Shown: piece after piece, positions 6,893-15,924 of the stretch
Layout: every line of letters begins with the position of its first letter
Position numbering within the stretch: the stretch's first letter is position 1
Source: Actinopolyspora erythraea
Lineage (GTDB): Bacteria > Actinomycetota > Actinomycetes > Mycobacteriales > Pseudonocardiaceae
Direction: 5' to 3'
DNA length: 64,000 nt
Assembly (NCBI RefSeq): GCF_002263515.1
Contig: NZ_CP022752.1
Location: forward strand, 434,001 to 498,000
Program-made: the position numbers and the translations under genes
The notes under the pieces: model-generated
The model's input: the letters and a program-made list of their open reading frames with translations, nothing else
Told to the model about the DNA's origin: nothing
The model's database searches: none

Positions 6893-9800
6893 TTGGAAGA
6901 GTTGGCACTGAGCAAATCGGCTCGGGCGGTGTGGGCGAAGTCGACCAATGAAGAAGGGGACTGGCTGCCGCTCTGGCGGCACATGGACGATTCCACCGAT
7001 ATCGCCGGCTGGCTGTTCGACCACTGGTTGACATCCAATGTATCCCGATTGCTGGCGGCGGAGTTCGGTGGTGATGTGGCCGCCGCTCGTTGCGCGGTGA
7101 TGTTTCTGGCCGGCGCGCACGATGTCGGCAAGGCGACACCGGCCTTCGCGGTGCAGGACACGGGACTCGCGCAGCGGATGCGCGAGCTGGGGCTGTACAT
7201 GCCGACGGAGAAGCGGGACCTTCCCGATCGGAATCTCGCCCACCACACGGTCACCGGGTACCACTTGCTGATCGGATGGCTCGTCGACAAGGGGTGGCGC
7301 AAGAGCTCCGCGAGGACGTGGGGCATCGTGCTGGGCAGCCACCACGGTGTTCCGCTCGACTCCGATTCCGAGAACACGCCGGCGTTTTTTCCGTGCCTCT
7401 ACGGCACCGGAACCTGGAACACGGTCCAGCGGGAGCTGCTCGAGCGCGTGGCGGTCCGTTCCGGAGCTGCCGAACGGCTCGACCAGTGGAGGGAGATCAA
7501 GCTCTCGGCGGGATTCCAGGTGCTGGTCACCGGCCTGGTGATCGTGTCGGACTGGATCGCCAGCAACGAGGACCTGCTGCCGTTCCTGAGCGGTGAGCTG
7601 CCGGAGGTTCACGAGGAGCCTCGACGTGTCTCGCGGGCGTTGGAGGAATTGCGGCTACCGGGGGCGTGGCGTCCGTCCGGTGGGCCGGACAGCGTGGCGG
7701 AGCTGTTCCGCACGCGGTTTCAGCTTCCCGACGATGTTCAGCCGCGCCCGGTGCAGCACGCTGCCTGTGAGCTCGCTCGAACCGCTTCCGAGCCCGGGAT
7801 GATCATCGTCGAGGCCCCGATGGGGGAGGGCAAGACCGAGGCGGCGCTCGCGGCCTCGGAGATCATGGCGGCGCGCTGGGGGCTGGGAGGACTGCTCGTC
7901 GCGCTGCCGCCCCAGGCCACCAGTGACGCCATGTTCGACCGCGTGGTCGACTGGCTGGATGCGATGGGAGCCGAAGACCAGCAAGTCGGCGGCGCTGTCA
8001 CCCTCAGCCACGGCAAGGCCAGGTTCAACCGGCTGTTCCAGGGGCTGGTCCGCCAGGGGAGGCGTCCCTCCCAGGTCGGCAGCGACGAGAAGCGACACCG
8101 CACCTCACACGCGGTCGTGGCGCACTCCTGGCTGTCGGGCCGCAAGAAGTCCCAGCTGGCCAACTTCATGGTCGGCACCATCGACCAGTTGTTGTTCGCA
8201 GGTCTGAAGTCGCGGCATCTGATGCTGCGCCACCTGGGGCTGGCCGGGAAGGTGGTCGTCCTCGACGAGGTTCACGCCTACGACGTCTACATGAACCCGT
8301 ACCTGACCAAGGTGCTGACCTGGCTGGGTGCCTATCGGGTTCCGGTGCTCGCGTTGTCGGCCACCCTGCCCGCCGACCGGCGTCGTGCCCTGCTGGAGGC
8401 CTACCAGCAAGGCCGCGAGTACGGGCCGGGTGGCGCGAGTGGTCAGGAACCGGCGGCGATCCCGGACGAAGTGGACGGTGATCCCGGGTACCCGCTGCTC
8501 AGCTGGAGTGACGGAAACCGGGTCGATACGAAGCACGTCGGACCGTCGGGGAGGCGCACCGAGGTATCGCTCGATTCTCTCGGTGGGGGTGTCGACGAGG
8601 ATCTCGACGCGCTGGTTTCGTTGCTGCGGGACTCGCTGTCCGACGGGGGTTGTGCTGTCGTCGTTCGGAACACGGTCGGCCGGGTGCTGGAGACGGCCAG
8701 GCGGTTGGAGCGGGAGTTTCCCGGCGAGGTCACGGTGGCCCATTCCCGGTTCATCACGGCTGACCGGATGCGCAAGGACAGCGAGCTGCTCGACCGGTTC
8801 GGTGCTCCGGACAGGGCCGTGCGGCGCCCCCAGCGGCACATCGTCATCGCCTCGCAGGTGATCGAGCAGTCCCTCGACGTCGATTTCGACCTGCTGGTCA
8901 CCGATCTCGCTCCGGTCGACCTCGTGCTGCAGCGGATGGGGCGACTGCACCGGCATCAGCGCGGTGTCGAGCAGCGCGACCGCCCGGCGAAGCTGCGTTC
9001 GGCGCGCGCCTACCTCGCCGGTGTGGATCTCACGCAGGGGCCGCCGGCTCTAGAAGAAGCAGCCGCTCGCCACATCTACGGCACGTACTGGCTGCTCCGC
9101 TCTGCAGCGGTGCTCCAGTCTCGTCTCGGTGGCGAGGTCGTGCTTCCTGAGGATATCGCTACCCTCGTGCAGCGCGCCTACGGTCCCGACCAGGTCGAGC
9201 CCGTCGGCTGGCAGGAAGCCGTCTCCGATGCGTGGAAAAAGTGGCAGGAGTCCTCGGAAGAACGCGAGTCCAGGGCTCGTGATTTTCAGGTCGCGGCGCC
9301 GACCAAGCCTGGCAAGGCCATCATCGGGTGGATCTCGGCCAACGTGGGCGAAGCCGACGACGGTTCGCAGGGGCAGGGGCAGGTCCGCGACGGTGCGCCC
9401 AGTCTCGAAGTGATGCTGCTCCAGCACGATGCGGCCGGGAACTGGTTCACCCCCGAGTGGTTGTCACGAGGAACCGGGAAGCTCCCGGTGCCCCGCGAGG
9501 AGACTCCCGCCGACGACCTCGCACAGGTCATGGCCTCGTGCTCGCTGCGCCTGCCGCTGGCGTTCAGCAACGCCGAGGCCGAAGAGGAACTCTGGCAGGC
9601 CACCCCCAAGAGCTGGGAGAAGTCCCCACACATCTACAGCATGCCCGTTCTGCTCATCGGCCAGGACGGGTGGGGACAAATCACCGACCACCCAGTGCGC
9701 TACACCCCCGGCATAGGGCTGGAAGTACACAACAACGCCACCAAAACAAAGTTCAACCTGCTCGACGAGCCGTGGATCATCGTGCTCGATTCGAGTGGCA

Positions 9801-11380
9801 GTCAACAGCGGGTCTCGATCCTCGACGCCTTCGAGCGGGCCCCGGGGCTCGGCATGATCGACGGGGAGATTCCTACCCAGGGCTTCGCGATCACGCGGCT
9901 GCTGCTGGCCTTCCTGCACCGCGCGATCGACGGTCCGCGGGACCAGGACGAGTGGGAACAGCTCTGGCAAGCCGACGAGCTGCCGCTGGAGCGAATCCAC
10001 GACTACGCCCAGCGGGTGCGGCACCGTTTCGACCTGTTCGACACCGAAGCCCCGTTCTTCCAGGTGGCATCGCTGCACACTGCGAAGAACGAGATATCGG
10101 GGCTGGAGAAGATCGTGGCGGACGTGCCCAACGGGGAGCCGTACTTCACCACCCGGTCGGCGGCCAGTCTGCGGCGCATCGACGCGGCCGAGGCCGCCCG
10201 CTGGCTCGTGCACGCCCACGCCTTCGACCCTTCCGGGATCAAGTCCGGTGCCGTGGGGGACCCGAAGGTCAAGGGTGGCCGGGGGTATCCGATCGGCACC
10301 GGCTGGGCGGGCCAGCTCGGCGGTCTGCTGCCGCAGGGCGCGAACCTGCGGGAGACGCTGCTGCTCAACCTCGTCTCCCGGGATATCGAGACATTCGTCC
10401 GCATCGGAGGGCCGGACGACGTGCCGCCGTGGGAGCGCGATCCGGACGGTCCGGAACACCAGGACGACCGACCGCCTCGCGGGGCGATCGACCTGTACAC
10501 GTGGCAGACCCGCCGGGTCCGATTGGCCGGTGATCGCGACGGTGTCACCGGGGTGCTGCTAGCCAACGGCGACAAGATCCAGCCGCAGAACCGTCAAACC
10601 CTCGACCCGCACACCGCCTGGCGCTACAGCGAGCCCCAGTCCAAGAAGTTCAAGACAACGGTCTACATGCCGCAGAAGCACGACCCCAACAGGTCGGTGT
10701 GGCGCGGAATCGCGGCCATGCTGCCCTCGATCTCCGGACGTCGAAGCGGCAACGGCGATTTCCAGGGTTTTCTGGCACCCGGTGTGCTGCAGTGGCTCGG
10801 CGACCTGACCTCCGAAGGCAAGCTTCCGGAGACGTACGTACCCCGCGTTCGGGTGATGGGGGTGGAGTACGGCCCTCAGAGCGCCACCTACAGCGAGATC
10901 GTCGACGACGTCCTGCCGTTGTCGGTGGTGCTGCTGCGCCAGGACCGACCCGCAGCGGGGAAGCAGGCCACGGAAGCGGTGTCCGATGCCGAGAAGGTCG
11001 GGAAGGCGATCTGGGGGTTCGCCGAGCACATCGCCCGGGCCGCCGGTGCGGAACCCAAGTCCGGTGTGGGCGACCGGGCACGCGAGCAGCTCTACGCGGC
11101 TCTCGAAACGTCCTATCGCTCCTGGTTGGCCGGGTTCGGGCCGAACACGGACCTGTCCGAGGCCCGCGCCGAGTGGCAGCGAACCGTCGAGCTTGCCACC
11201 ACTCCGATCGTCGACGAACTGATCGAGGGGGCTTCTCCGGCGGCGTGGCGCGGGCGAACCATCCAGAACCGCCTGGTGAACGTCGCGCTGGCGGACGTGT
11301 GGTTCAAAGCCGCCCTGCGGAAGGCGCTTCCCCTGGCACGCACCGATTCGAATAACACAACACTGGAGGAAGCGGTATGA
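6893..11380 (+). CDS. cas3-cse1: Cas3-Cse1 (CasA) natural fusion protein
   Basis: One 1495-residue frame carries both the Cas3 nuclease-helicase and the Cascade large subunit. Cas3: HD nuclease with HD at 76-77 (AHDVGK), later HHTVTGYH and GSHHG; SF2 helicase with MGEGKT at 310-315, DEVH at 458-461, SAT at 489-491 and QRMGRLHR at 680-687. Cse1 begins at about residue 954 with FNLLDEPWI, the normal Cse1 N-terminus, and continues about 540 residues, its usual length. Cas3 degrades DNA that Cascade has bound, so fusion delivers the nuclease in cis; such fusions are known in some Streptomyces. The start is TTG at 6893 or 6902. The stop overlaps cse2 (ATGA). Bases 9390-9764, ending exactly at the domain border, recur inverted at 15507-15881. 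Confidence 0.95.
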   Translation: MEELALSKSARAVWAKSTNEEGDWLPLWRHMDDSTDIAGWLFDHWLTSNVSRLLAAEFGGDVAAARCAVMFLAGAHDVGKATPAFAVQDTGLAQRMRELGLYMPTEKRDLPDRNLAHHTVTGYHLLIGWLVDKGWRKSSARTWGIVLGSHHGVPLDSDSENTPAFFPCLYGTGTWNTVQRELLERVAVRSGAAERLDQWREIKLSAGFQVLVTGLVIVSDWIASNEDLLPFLSGELPEVHEEPRRVSRALEELRLPGAWRPSGGPDSVAELFRTRFQLPDDVQPRPVQHAACELARTASEPGMIIVEAPMGEGKTEAALAASEIMAARWGLGGLLVALPPQATSDAMFDRVVDWLDAMGAEDQQVGGAVTLSHGKARFNRLFQGLVRQGRRPSQVGSDEKRHRTSHAVVAHSWLSGRKKSQLANFMVGTIDQLLFAGLKSRHLMLRHLGLAGKVVVLDEVHAYDVYMNPYLTKVLTWLGAYRVPVLALSATLPADRRRALLEAYQQGREYGPGGASGQEPAAIPDEVDGDPGYPLLSWSDGNRVDTKHVGPSGRRTEVSLDSLGGGVDEDLDALVSLLRDSLSDGGCAVVVRNTVGRVLETARRLEREFPGEVTVAHSRFITADRMRKDSELLDRFGAPDRAVRRPQRHIVIASQVIEQSLDVDFDLLVTDLAPVDLVLQRMGRLHRHQRGVEQRDRPAKLRSARAYLAGVDLTQGPPALEEAAARHIYGTYWLLRSAAVLQSRLGGEVVLPEDIATLVQRAYGPDQVEPVGWQEAVSDAWKKWQESSEERESRARDFQVAAPTKPGKAIIGWISANVGEADDGSQGQGQVRDGAPSLEVMLLQHDAAGNWFTPEWLSRGTGKLPVPREETPADDLAQVMASCSLRLPLAFSNAEAEEELWQATPKSWEKSPHIYSMPVLLIGQDGWGQITDHPVRYTPGIGLEVHNNATKTKFNLLDEPWIIVLDSSGSQQRVSILDAFERAPGLGMIDGEIPTQGFAITRLLLAFLHRAIDGPRDQDEWEQLWQADELPLERIHDYAQRVRHRFDLFDTEAPFFQVASLHTAKNEISGLEKIVADVPNGEPYFTTRSAASLRRIDAAEAARWLVHAHAFDPSGIKSGAVGDPKVKGGRGYPIGTGWAGQLGGLLPQGANLRETLLLNLVSRDIETFVRIGGPDDVPPWERDPDGPEHQDDRPPRGAIDLYTWQTRRVRLAGDRDGVTGVLLANGDKIQPQNRQTLDPHTAWRYSEPQSKKFKTTVYMPQKHDPNRSVWRGIAAMLPSISGRRSGNGDFQGFLAPGVLQWLGDLTSEGKLPETYVPRVRVMGVEYGPQSATYSEIVDDVLPLSVVLLRQDRPAAGKQATEAVSDAEKVGKAIWGFAEHIARAAGAEPKSGVGDRAREQLYAALETSYRSWLAGFGPNTDLSEARAEWQRTVELATTPIVDELIEGASPAAWRGRTIQNRLVNVALADVWFKAALRKALPLARTDSNNTTLEEAV

Positions 11381-12036
11381 CCTCAACGGGGGCCGCGCCC
11401 AAAGCCGGTCCACATCGGAACCTGGGCGTCCTCGGAAACGCGCTGGACCGGCGGTTTTCCCGACTGCAGCAGGAGTACCTGCGGGAGGAGTCGACGGCGA
11501 AGGTCGACCTCGCCCGGCTGCGTCGCGGCCTGGGGAAACCGGCGGGCAGCGTTCCGGAGATCTGGGAGCTGACCATCGGCTCGGTTCCGGAATCGCTGAG
11601 CTGGGACCGGGACGAGCCGAGCAGGGCCGAGCAGGCGTCCCACGCCGCCTTCACCCTGTTCGCGCTGCACCAGCAGTCCTTGAACGTGGCGGTGCACGAG
11701 CCCGGAACCTCGTTCGGGCACGCCGTAGGGAAACTGCGCTCCAAATCCACCCGGAGCCCGGAAGCCGTGACCAACAGGTTCATGGCGGTCTCCACGGCCG
11801 AGTCCGTCGACGAGGTGCTCGTCCACATGCGGGGGCTCATCACGCAGCTCCGCTCGGAGCGCGAGGGCTTTGACTACGCCCGGCTGGCCGATGACCTCAC
11901 CGGTCTGCTGACTCCCGCACGAGCCGTGCGAGTACGGCTCGCCTGGGGGAGGGACTTCTACCGCACGAGCGCCGATACCGCAGACAGCGATGACAGCGGC
12001 GAAAACGATTCCGCCGACGAGAACACCGAGGAGTGA
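11377..12036 (+). CDS. cse2: Cascade small subunit Cse2 (CasB)
   Basis: A 219-residue protein, ATG overlapping the cas3-cse1 stop. It is an Arg/Leu-rich all-helical protein with the expected Cse2 features: RLRRGLGKPAGSVPEIWEL near residues 45-63, a FALHQQSLNVAV helix, and RFMAVSTAESVDEVLVHMRG. Two copies normally form the belly of Cascade and hold the crRNA-target hybrid. The acidic Ser/Asp/Glu tail (DTADSDDSGENDSADENTEE) is longer than usual and low in complexity. Order cse1-cse2-cas7-cas5-cas6 supports the call. Confidence 0.9.
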   Translation: MTSTGAAPKAGPHRNLGVLGNALDRRFSRLQQEYLREESTAKVDLARLRRGLGKPAGSVPEIWELTIGSVPESLSWDRDEPSRAEQASHAAFTLFALHQQSLNVAVHEPGTSFGHAVGKLRSKSTRSPEAVTNRFMAVSTAESVDEVLVHMRGLITQLRSEREGFDYARLADDLTGLLTPARAVRVRLAWGRDFYRTSADTADSDDSGENDSADENTEE

Positions 12037-12041
12037 ACCCC

Positions 12042-13163
12042 ATGAGTCGAACCATGATCGACATTCACGTGCTGCAGACCGTTCCCCCGAGCAACCTCAA
12101 TCGGGACGACACGGAAAGCCCGAAAACGGCCGTCTACGGCGGAGTGCGCCGGTCGCGGGTCTCCAGCCAGGCGTGGAAGCGCGCCACGCGGGTGGACTTC
12201 GAGTCCCACCTCGACAGCTCCGAGCTGGGCACGCGCACCAAGCGCGTCGTGGAGTGGCTGGCCGAGGAGATCACCGCTCAGGCGCCTGAACTCGAGAGCA
12301 GGGCGACGGAGCTGGCCACCGAGACCATCAAGGCCGTCGGCATCGAGGTCAAAGCACCGGAGAAGGAAACGAGCCCGCAGTCCGGTTACCTGCTCTTCCT
12401 CAGCCGGAGGCAGATCCAGAACCTCGCCGGGGCCGCGATCGAGGCGGCCGAGACCGACGACGTGAGGAAGGCCCTCAAGGAGGCCAAGGTCAAGGACCTG
12501 GCTGACCGGGAGCACTCCGTCGACATCGCGTTGTTCGGCCGCATGGTGGCCGACCAGGCCGACATCAACGTCGACGCCGCGGCCCAGGTGGCGCACGCGA
12601 TCAGCGTGCACCCGGTGGAGACCGAGTTCGACTACTACACCGCTGTGGACGACCGGAACCAGGACCATGAGACCGGTGCAGGAATGATCGGCACCGTCGA
12701 GTTCAACTCCTCCACCCTCTACCGCTACGCCACGATCGACGTGAACCGGCTCGCCGACAACCTTGGGGACACCACGGCCGTTCGCCGGGCGGTGGAGGCG
12801 TTCCTGGAATCCTTCGTCCGCTCGATGCCCTCGGGCAAGCAGAACACCTTCGCCAACCGGACGTTGCCGGAGGCGGTGGTGGTGCTGGCACGGGATAGCC
12901 AGCCCATCAACCTTGTGGGAGCCTTCGAGAACCCGGTGCGGGAGCCGGTTCACTCCGGTCGGGTCAAGCGCGCGGCCGACGCGTTGCTCGAGGAGGCCCA
13001 GGAGATCGAGCGGGCCTACGGTGAGCAGCCGATCGACAGCTGGGTCACCCGGGTCGGAGAGGACACGGCAAGCCTCGACGAGCTGGGCTCGAACGTGTCG
13101 CTGACCGAGATGGTGACGCAGCTCGGCGAGCTGGTCGGAACGCGTGCTGAGGAGCGCTCATGA
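12042..13163 (+). CDS. cas7e: Cascade backbone subunit Cas7e (Cse4/CasC)
   Basis: A 373-residue protein. ATG at 12042 is chosen because GAGGAG lies about ten bases upstream. It has the Cas7e hallmarks: IDIHVLQTVPPSNLNRDDTE near residues 5-24, YGGVRRSRVSSQAWKRATR, and GAGMIGTVEFNSSTLYRYA. Six copies normally line the crRNA spacer. Its stop overlaps the cas5e start (ATGA). Length matches the family. Confidence 0.95.
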   Translation: MSRTMIDIHVLQTVPPSNLNRDDTESPKTAVYGGVRRSRVSSQAWKRATRVDFESHLDSSELGTRTKRVVEWLAEEITAQAPELESRATELATETIKAVGIEVKAPEKETSPQSGYLLFLSRRQIQNLAGAAIEAAETDDVRKALKEAKVKDLADREHSVDIALFGRMVADQADINVDAAAQVAHAISVHPVETEFDYYTAVDDRNQDHETGAGMIGTVEFNSSTLYRYATIDVNRLADNLGDTTAVRRAVEAFLESFVRSMPSGKQNTFANRTLPEAVVVLARDSQPINLVGAFENPVREPVHSGRVKRAADALLEEAQEIERAYGEQPIDSWVTRVGEDTASLDELGSNVSLTEMVTQLGELVGTRAEERS

Positions 13164-13885
13164 CCGTGGTCGCGCTCAGATTGGCCGGGCCGCTGCAGGC
13201 GTGGGGATCCCGCAGCCGGTTCGTGCGCCGGGAGACGGAGAAAGCCCCCACCAAGAGCGGGGTGATCGGCATGGTCGCGGCCGCGAAGGGCATCCGGCGC
13301 ACCGACCCGCTGGAGGAACTGGCGGACCTGAGGTTCGGGGTCCGCATCGACCAGCCCGGACAGCTGCTTCGCGACTTCCAGACGGCGCAACGCCCGAAGA
13401 AGGAGAAGGACGGCACCACCAGCTGGTCGTCCCTGCCGCTGTCGCAGCGCTACTACGTCTCCGACGCCGTGTTTCTCGCCGTTCTCGAAGGGGAGCGCCG
13501 CCTGGTTGAGGACATCGACGAGGCCGTCCGCAGCCCGGAGTTCCCCCTTTACCTCGGTCGGCGCTCCTGCCCGCCGGCAGGTCCGGTGGCGCTGGGAGTC
13601 TTCGACAGCGGGCTCGAAGAGGCGCTGGCGACCCTGCCCTGGATGGCCGGGACGCGCCGGCAACAGCGGCACCGCGCCAACACGGTGCGCCTGACCACCG
13701 TTCGCGACGCACACCCCGACGAAACCGACGGGGAACTGGTGCAGGACATACCGGTCAGCTTCGACCCGAACCGGCGACAGTACGCCTGGCGCACCATCAC
13801 GCGTGGAACCGTCGAGATCGACAACCCGCACGGGACCGCCGAGAAAGCTGAGGAGCACGACCCCATGGCGAGTCTGGGAGGTTGA
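13160..13885 (+). CDS. cas5e: Cascade subunit Cas5e (CasD)
   Basis: A 241-residue RAMP protein starting in the cas7e stop. The N-terminal LRLAGPLQAWGSRSRFVRRE and PTKSGVIGMVAAAKG are diagnostic of Cas5e, with the strand-helix start of a ferredoxin-like RRM fold. It binds the 5' handle of the crRNA. The C-terminal QDIPVSFDPNRRQYAWRTIT is the typical end segment. It stops one base before cas6e. Confidence 0.95.
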   Translation: MTVVALRLAGPLQAWGSRSRFVRRETEKAPTKSGVIGMVAAAKGIRRTDPLEELADLRFGVRIDQPGQLLRDFQTAQRPKKEKDGTTSWSSLPLSQRYYVSDAVFLAVLEGERRLVEDIDEAVRSPEFPLYLGRRSCPPAGPVALGVFDSGLEEALATLPWMAGTRRQQRHRANTVRLTTVRDAHPDETDGELVQDIPVSFDPNRRQYAWRTITRGTVEIDNPHGTAEKAEEHDPMASLGG

Positions 13886-13886
13886 A

Positions 13887-14570
13887 GTGTTTCTGACGAA
13901 GATGCCGCTCAACCCGAGACGGCGCGGCGCGCGGAAGTTGCTGGGCTCACCGCAGGCACTGCACGCCGCCGTTCAGGCGGGATTCGCCGACCCCAGCCCG
14001 ACCGAGGAGGGGCGGGTCCTGTGGCGGTTGGACACCTACGGCCAGCACCGGGTCGTGCTCTACACCGTTAGTCCGGACAAGCCCGACTTCACGCACCTCG
14101 TCGAACAGGCCGGCTGGCCGACTACTGAGACTTGGCAGACTCGTGACTACGATCCTTTATTGGATTCGTTGCGAATGGGACAACGCTGGCAGTTTCGCCT
14201 CACGGCGAATCCGGTGCGCTCCGCCAGGCACAAGGAGTGGACCGAGACGAAACCACTCGCACATGTTACGGTCAAACAGCAGAAGCAGTGGCTGCTTGAC
14301 AGAACCACTCGACTAGGTTTTCAACTCGTTACCAGCGATTCCGCCAGTGAGGCAGAACCTGATCTCACCATCGTCGAACGGGGCACTCGCCGTTTTAATC
14401 GACAAGGTAGTGATCTGGTCACCATCTCCACGGCCACCTTCGAAGGGCAACTCGAAGTTGCCGAGCCCATGGCACTACGTCATGCTCTTACGTTCGGCAT
14501 CGGACGGGCGAAAGCCTACGGCTGCGGGTTGCTCACTCTCGCGCCTTCACTGCGGAAGGGGGCGGGTTGA
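13887..14570 (+). CDS. cas6e: crRNA endoribonuclease Cas6e (Cse3/CasE)
   Basis: A 227-residue protein from GTG at 13887 with GGGAGG upstream. It starts MFLTKMPLNP and keeps the catalytic histidine position of the family (H26, in LGSPQALHAAV) and the C-terminal glycine-rich loop GRAKAYGCGLLTL. Cas6e cuts the repeat hairpin to mature crRNA and stays on its 3' handle. From about 14130 codon use shifts to more A/T at third positions than in the preceding cas genes, a sign that this 3' half may have a different history. No cas1 or cas2 follows. Confidence 0.93.
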   Translation: MFLTKMPLNPRRRGARKLLGSPQALHAAVQAGFADPSPTEEGRVLWRLDTYGQHRVVLYTVSPDKPDFTHLVEQAGWPTTETWQTRDYDPLLDSLRMGQRWQFRLTANPVRSARHKEWTETKPLAHVTVKQQKQWLLDRTTRLGFQLVTSDSASEAEPDLTIVERGTRRFNRQGSDLVTISTATFEGQLEVAEPMALRHALTFGIGRAKAYGCGLLTLAPSLRKGAG

Positions 14571-14907
14571 CATCGATCGGGAAACGGCAAGATCGACCCC
14601 GAGAACTCGTTCACGCAGTGGACAGAGTCCCGTTTCTCTGACGGTAACAGTGTATCGTCAACCGCAACAGTAACGCGTTCGCGCGACCAACGAGCGTGGA
14701 CCGTCCACATCCATGCCATCTCCGTGGAGAGCTGCCAGTGCCGAGTACTATGGTCTAGACTGGGCGATTGTACTCACATCGGACAGCCGATCGTTCGTGC
14801 TGATATGGGCTAGTTTACCTGCTAGGATCCACTCGACTCGCCGATTGTACACTAGTTTGTGCTAGACAGCGGTAGTTTGAAGCGGCAAACCAGCCCACAC
14901 CGTGAAG
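14571..14907. other. non-coding gap after cas operon
   Basis: About 340 bases where cas1 and cas2 would normally begin. I see no coding frame with actinomycete bias. Composition is A/T-richer than the flanks (for example GTACACTAGTTTGTGCTAGA). The stretch looks like decayed or transferred DNA. Confidence 0.5.
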
Positions 14908-15171
14908 CTACCTGACGATCCGATCCAGCTTCTTAGCAGTGTTCAGCGAAACCAGTGCCCATGCTGCGATCCAGATAGTCATCGCAAGGGTCACCGCTCC
15001 GATGTTTCCAAGCTCGTCCTGCTGGAGAAGCCATGCTTCGATTGCGATCACAGTCGCTACATAGGCCCCCACGGTTCCTGAGGTAACGAGGATCACGAGA
15101 ACACGTACCGAGATCAAAAGACGTTCTGATCTCGCCTTCTCTTCGGTTTGTGGTACATTGACACTGGTCAA
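14908..15171 (-). CDS. small two-helix membrane protein
   Basis: An 87-residue protein. TTG at 15171 is taken as start because AAGGGAAG precedes it and a terminator hairpin lies just upstream. The first 20 residues are polar; two hydrophobic helices follow (LISVRVLVILVTSGTVGAYV and VTLAMTIWIAAWALVSL), joined by a short QQDELGN loop, then a basic tail. Codon use is less GC-biased than in the rest of the window, suggesting transfer. The family is not recognised; the small size and island context allow a membrane-active accessory role, but nothing shows it. Confidence 0.55.
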   Translation of the reverse strand: MTSVNVPQTEEKARSERLLISVRVLVILVTSGTVGAYVATVIAIEAWLLQQDELGNIGAVTLAMTIWIAAWALVSLNTAKKLDRIVR

Positions 15172-15210
15172 CGACTTCCCTTTCGTGTTGGGTTGAAGTT
15201 GTGGAAGAAA

Positions 15211-15238
15211 GGCGGCTCCCGCTGCCACGGGAGCCGCC
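15211..15238 (-). terminator. intrinsic terminator hairpin (minus strand)
   Basis: A perfect 11-bp stem (GGCGGCTCCCG with CGGGAGCCGCC) and six-base loop, followed on the minus strand by TTTCTT. It would end minus-strand transcription coming from the cas3 remnant and the degenerate repeats at 15298-15390. Confidence 0.75.
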
Positions 15239-15297
15239 TGCTTCTGCGTCTCGCGCGGCCGTTTCCTCTGGGGCTGGATGTTCCTAGTGTCTCCAAT

Positions 15298-15390
15298 CGT
15301 CCATCCCTGCAGTTCGCAGGGAGCACTCGGTGTGTTGCACTCGCGTAACCTGTTGCCCAGGTTCATCCCTGCATAGGCCGGGAATAACAC
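15298..15390 (-). CRISPR. degenerate I-E CRISPR repeats, minus orientation (2)
   Basis: On the minus strand, one repeat-like unit runs from 15390 (GTGTTATTCCCGG..., ending TGCAGGGATGAACC) and the next from 15326 (GTGCTCCCTGCG..., ending TGCAGGGATGGACG), with the shared TGCAGGGATG 62 bases apart. Read in frame, the first unit gives LFPAYAGMN, the well-known false peptide of I-E repeats. They lie downstream of the cas3 remnant and upstream of a terminator. Confidence 0.65.
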
Positions 15391-15506
15391 TGTGCCCCTG
15401 AGAGCGATACCGTGCGTGACTTGATCATAAGTTACCCTACCTGATGCCCCTTCATCAAGTTGGGGTGCCCTCTGGCATAGAGGGCGAAGGAAGACTCTTA
15501 CCTTCC

Positions 15507-15881
15507 CGAGCAGGTTGAACTTTGTTTTGGTGGCGTTGTTGTGTACTTCCAGCCCTATGCCGGGGGTGTAGCGCACTGGGTGGTCGGTGATTTGTCCCCA
15601 CCCGTCCTGGCCGATGAGCAGAACGGGCATGCTGTAGATGTGTGGGGACTTCTCCCAGCTCTTGGGGGTGGCCTGCCAGAGTTCCTCTTCGGCCTCGGCG
15701 TTGCTGAACGCCAGCGGCAGGCGCAGCGAGCACGAGGCCATGACCTGTGCGAGGTCGTCGGCGGGAGTCTCCTCGCGGGGCACCGGGAGCTTCCCGGTTC
15801 CTCGTGACAACCACTCGGGGGTGAACCAGTTCCCGGCCGCATCGTGCTGGAGCAGCATCACTTCGAGACTGGGCGCACCGT
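15507..15881 (-). pseudogene. inverted duplicate of cas3 3' end
   Basis: The 375 bases on the minus strand match bases 9390-9764 of the cas3-cse1 gene with no difference that I could find by reading. The copy encodes the C-terminal accessory domain of Cas3 (from GAPSLEVMLLQHDAAGNWF to TKTKFNLL) and stops matching exactly at the Cas3/Cse1 border; in the gene DEPWI follows, here GKVRV follows. No start, HD or helicase part is present, so it cannot be a functional cas3. A larger open frame continues through it from 16068 to 14908 but is a patchwork. Near-perfect identity implies a recent copy or gene conversion. Confidence 0.9.
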
Positions 15882-15924
15882 TCTCCTTGGTAGGTGCAGG
15901 AATGATCCTGGAACCAGTCAGGGC

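Noticed and set aside
8105..8956. Long minus-strand frames inside cas3 and other genes
   Set aside because: High-GC shadow frames, rich in Arg, Pro and His, opposite genes with full family motifs.
15443..15470. A further CRISPR-type unit (GGGCACCCCAACTTGATGAA)
   Set aside because: It forms a hairpin but is about 78-82 bases from the next unit, off the 61-base period, and lacks the repeat ends.
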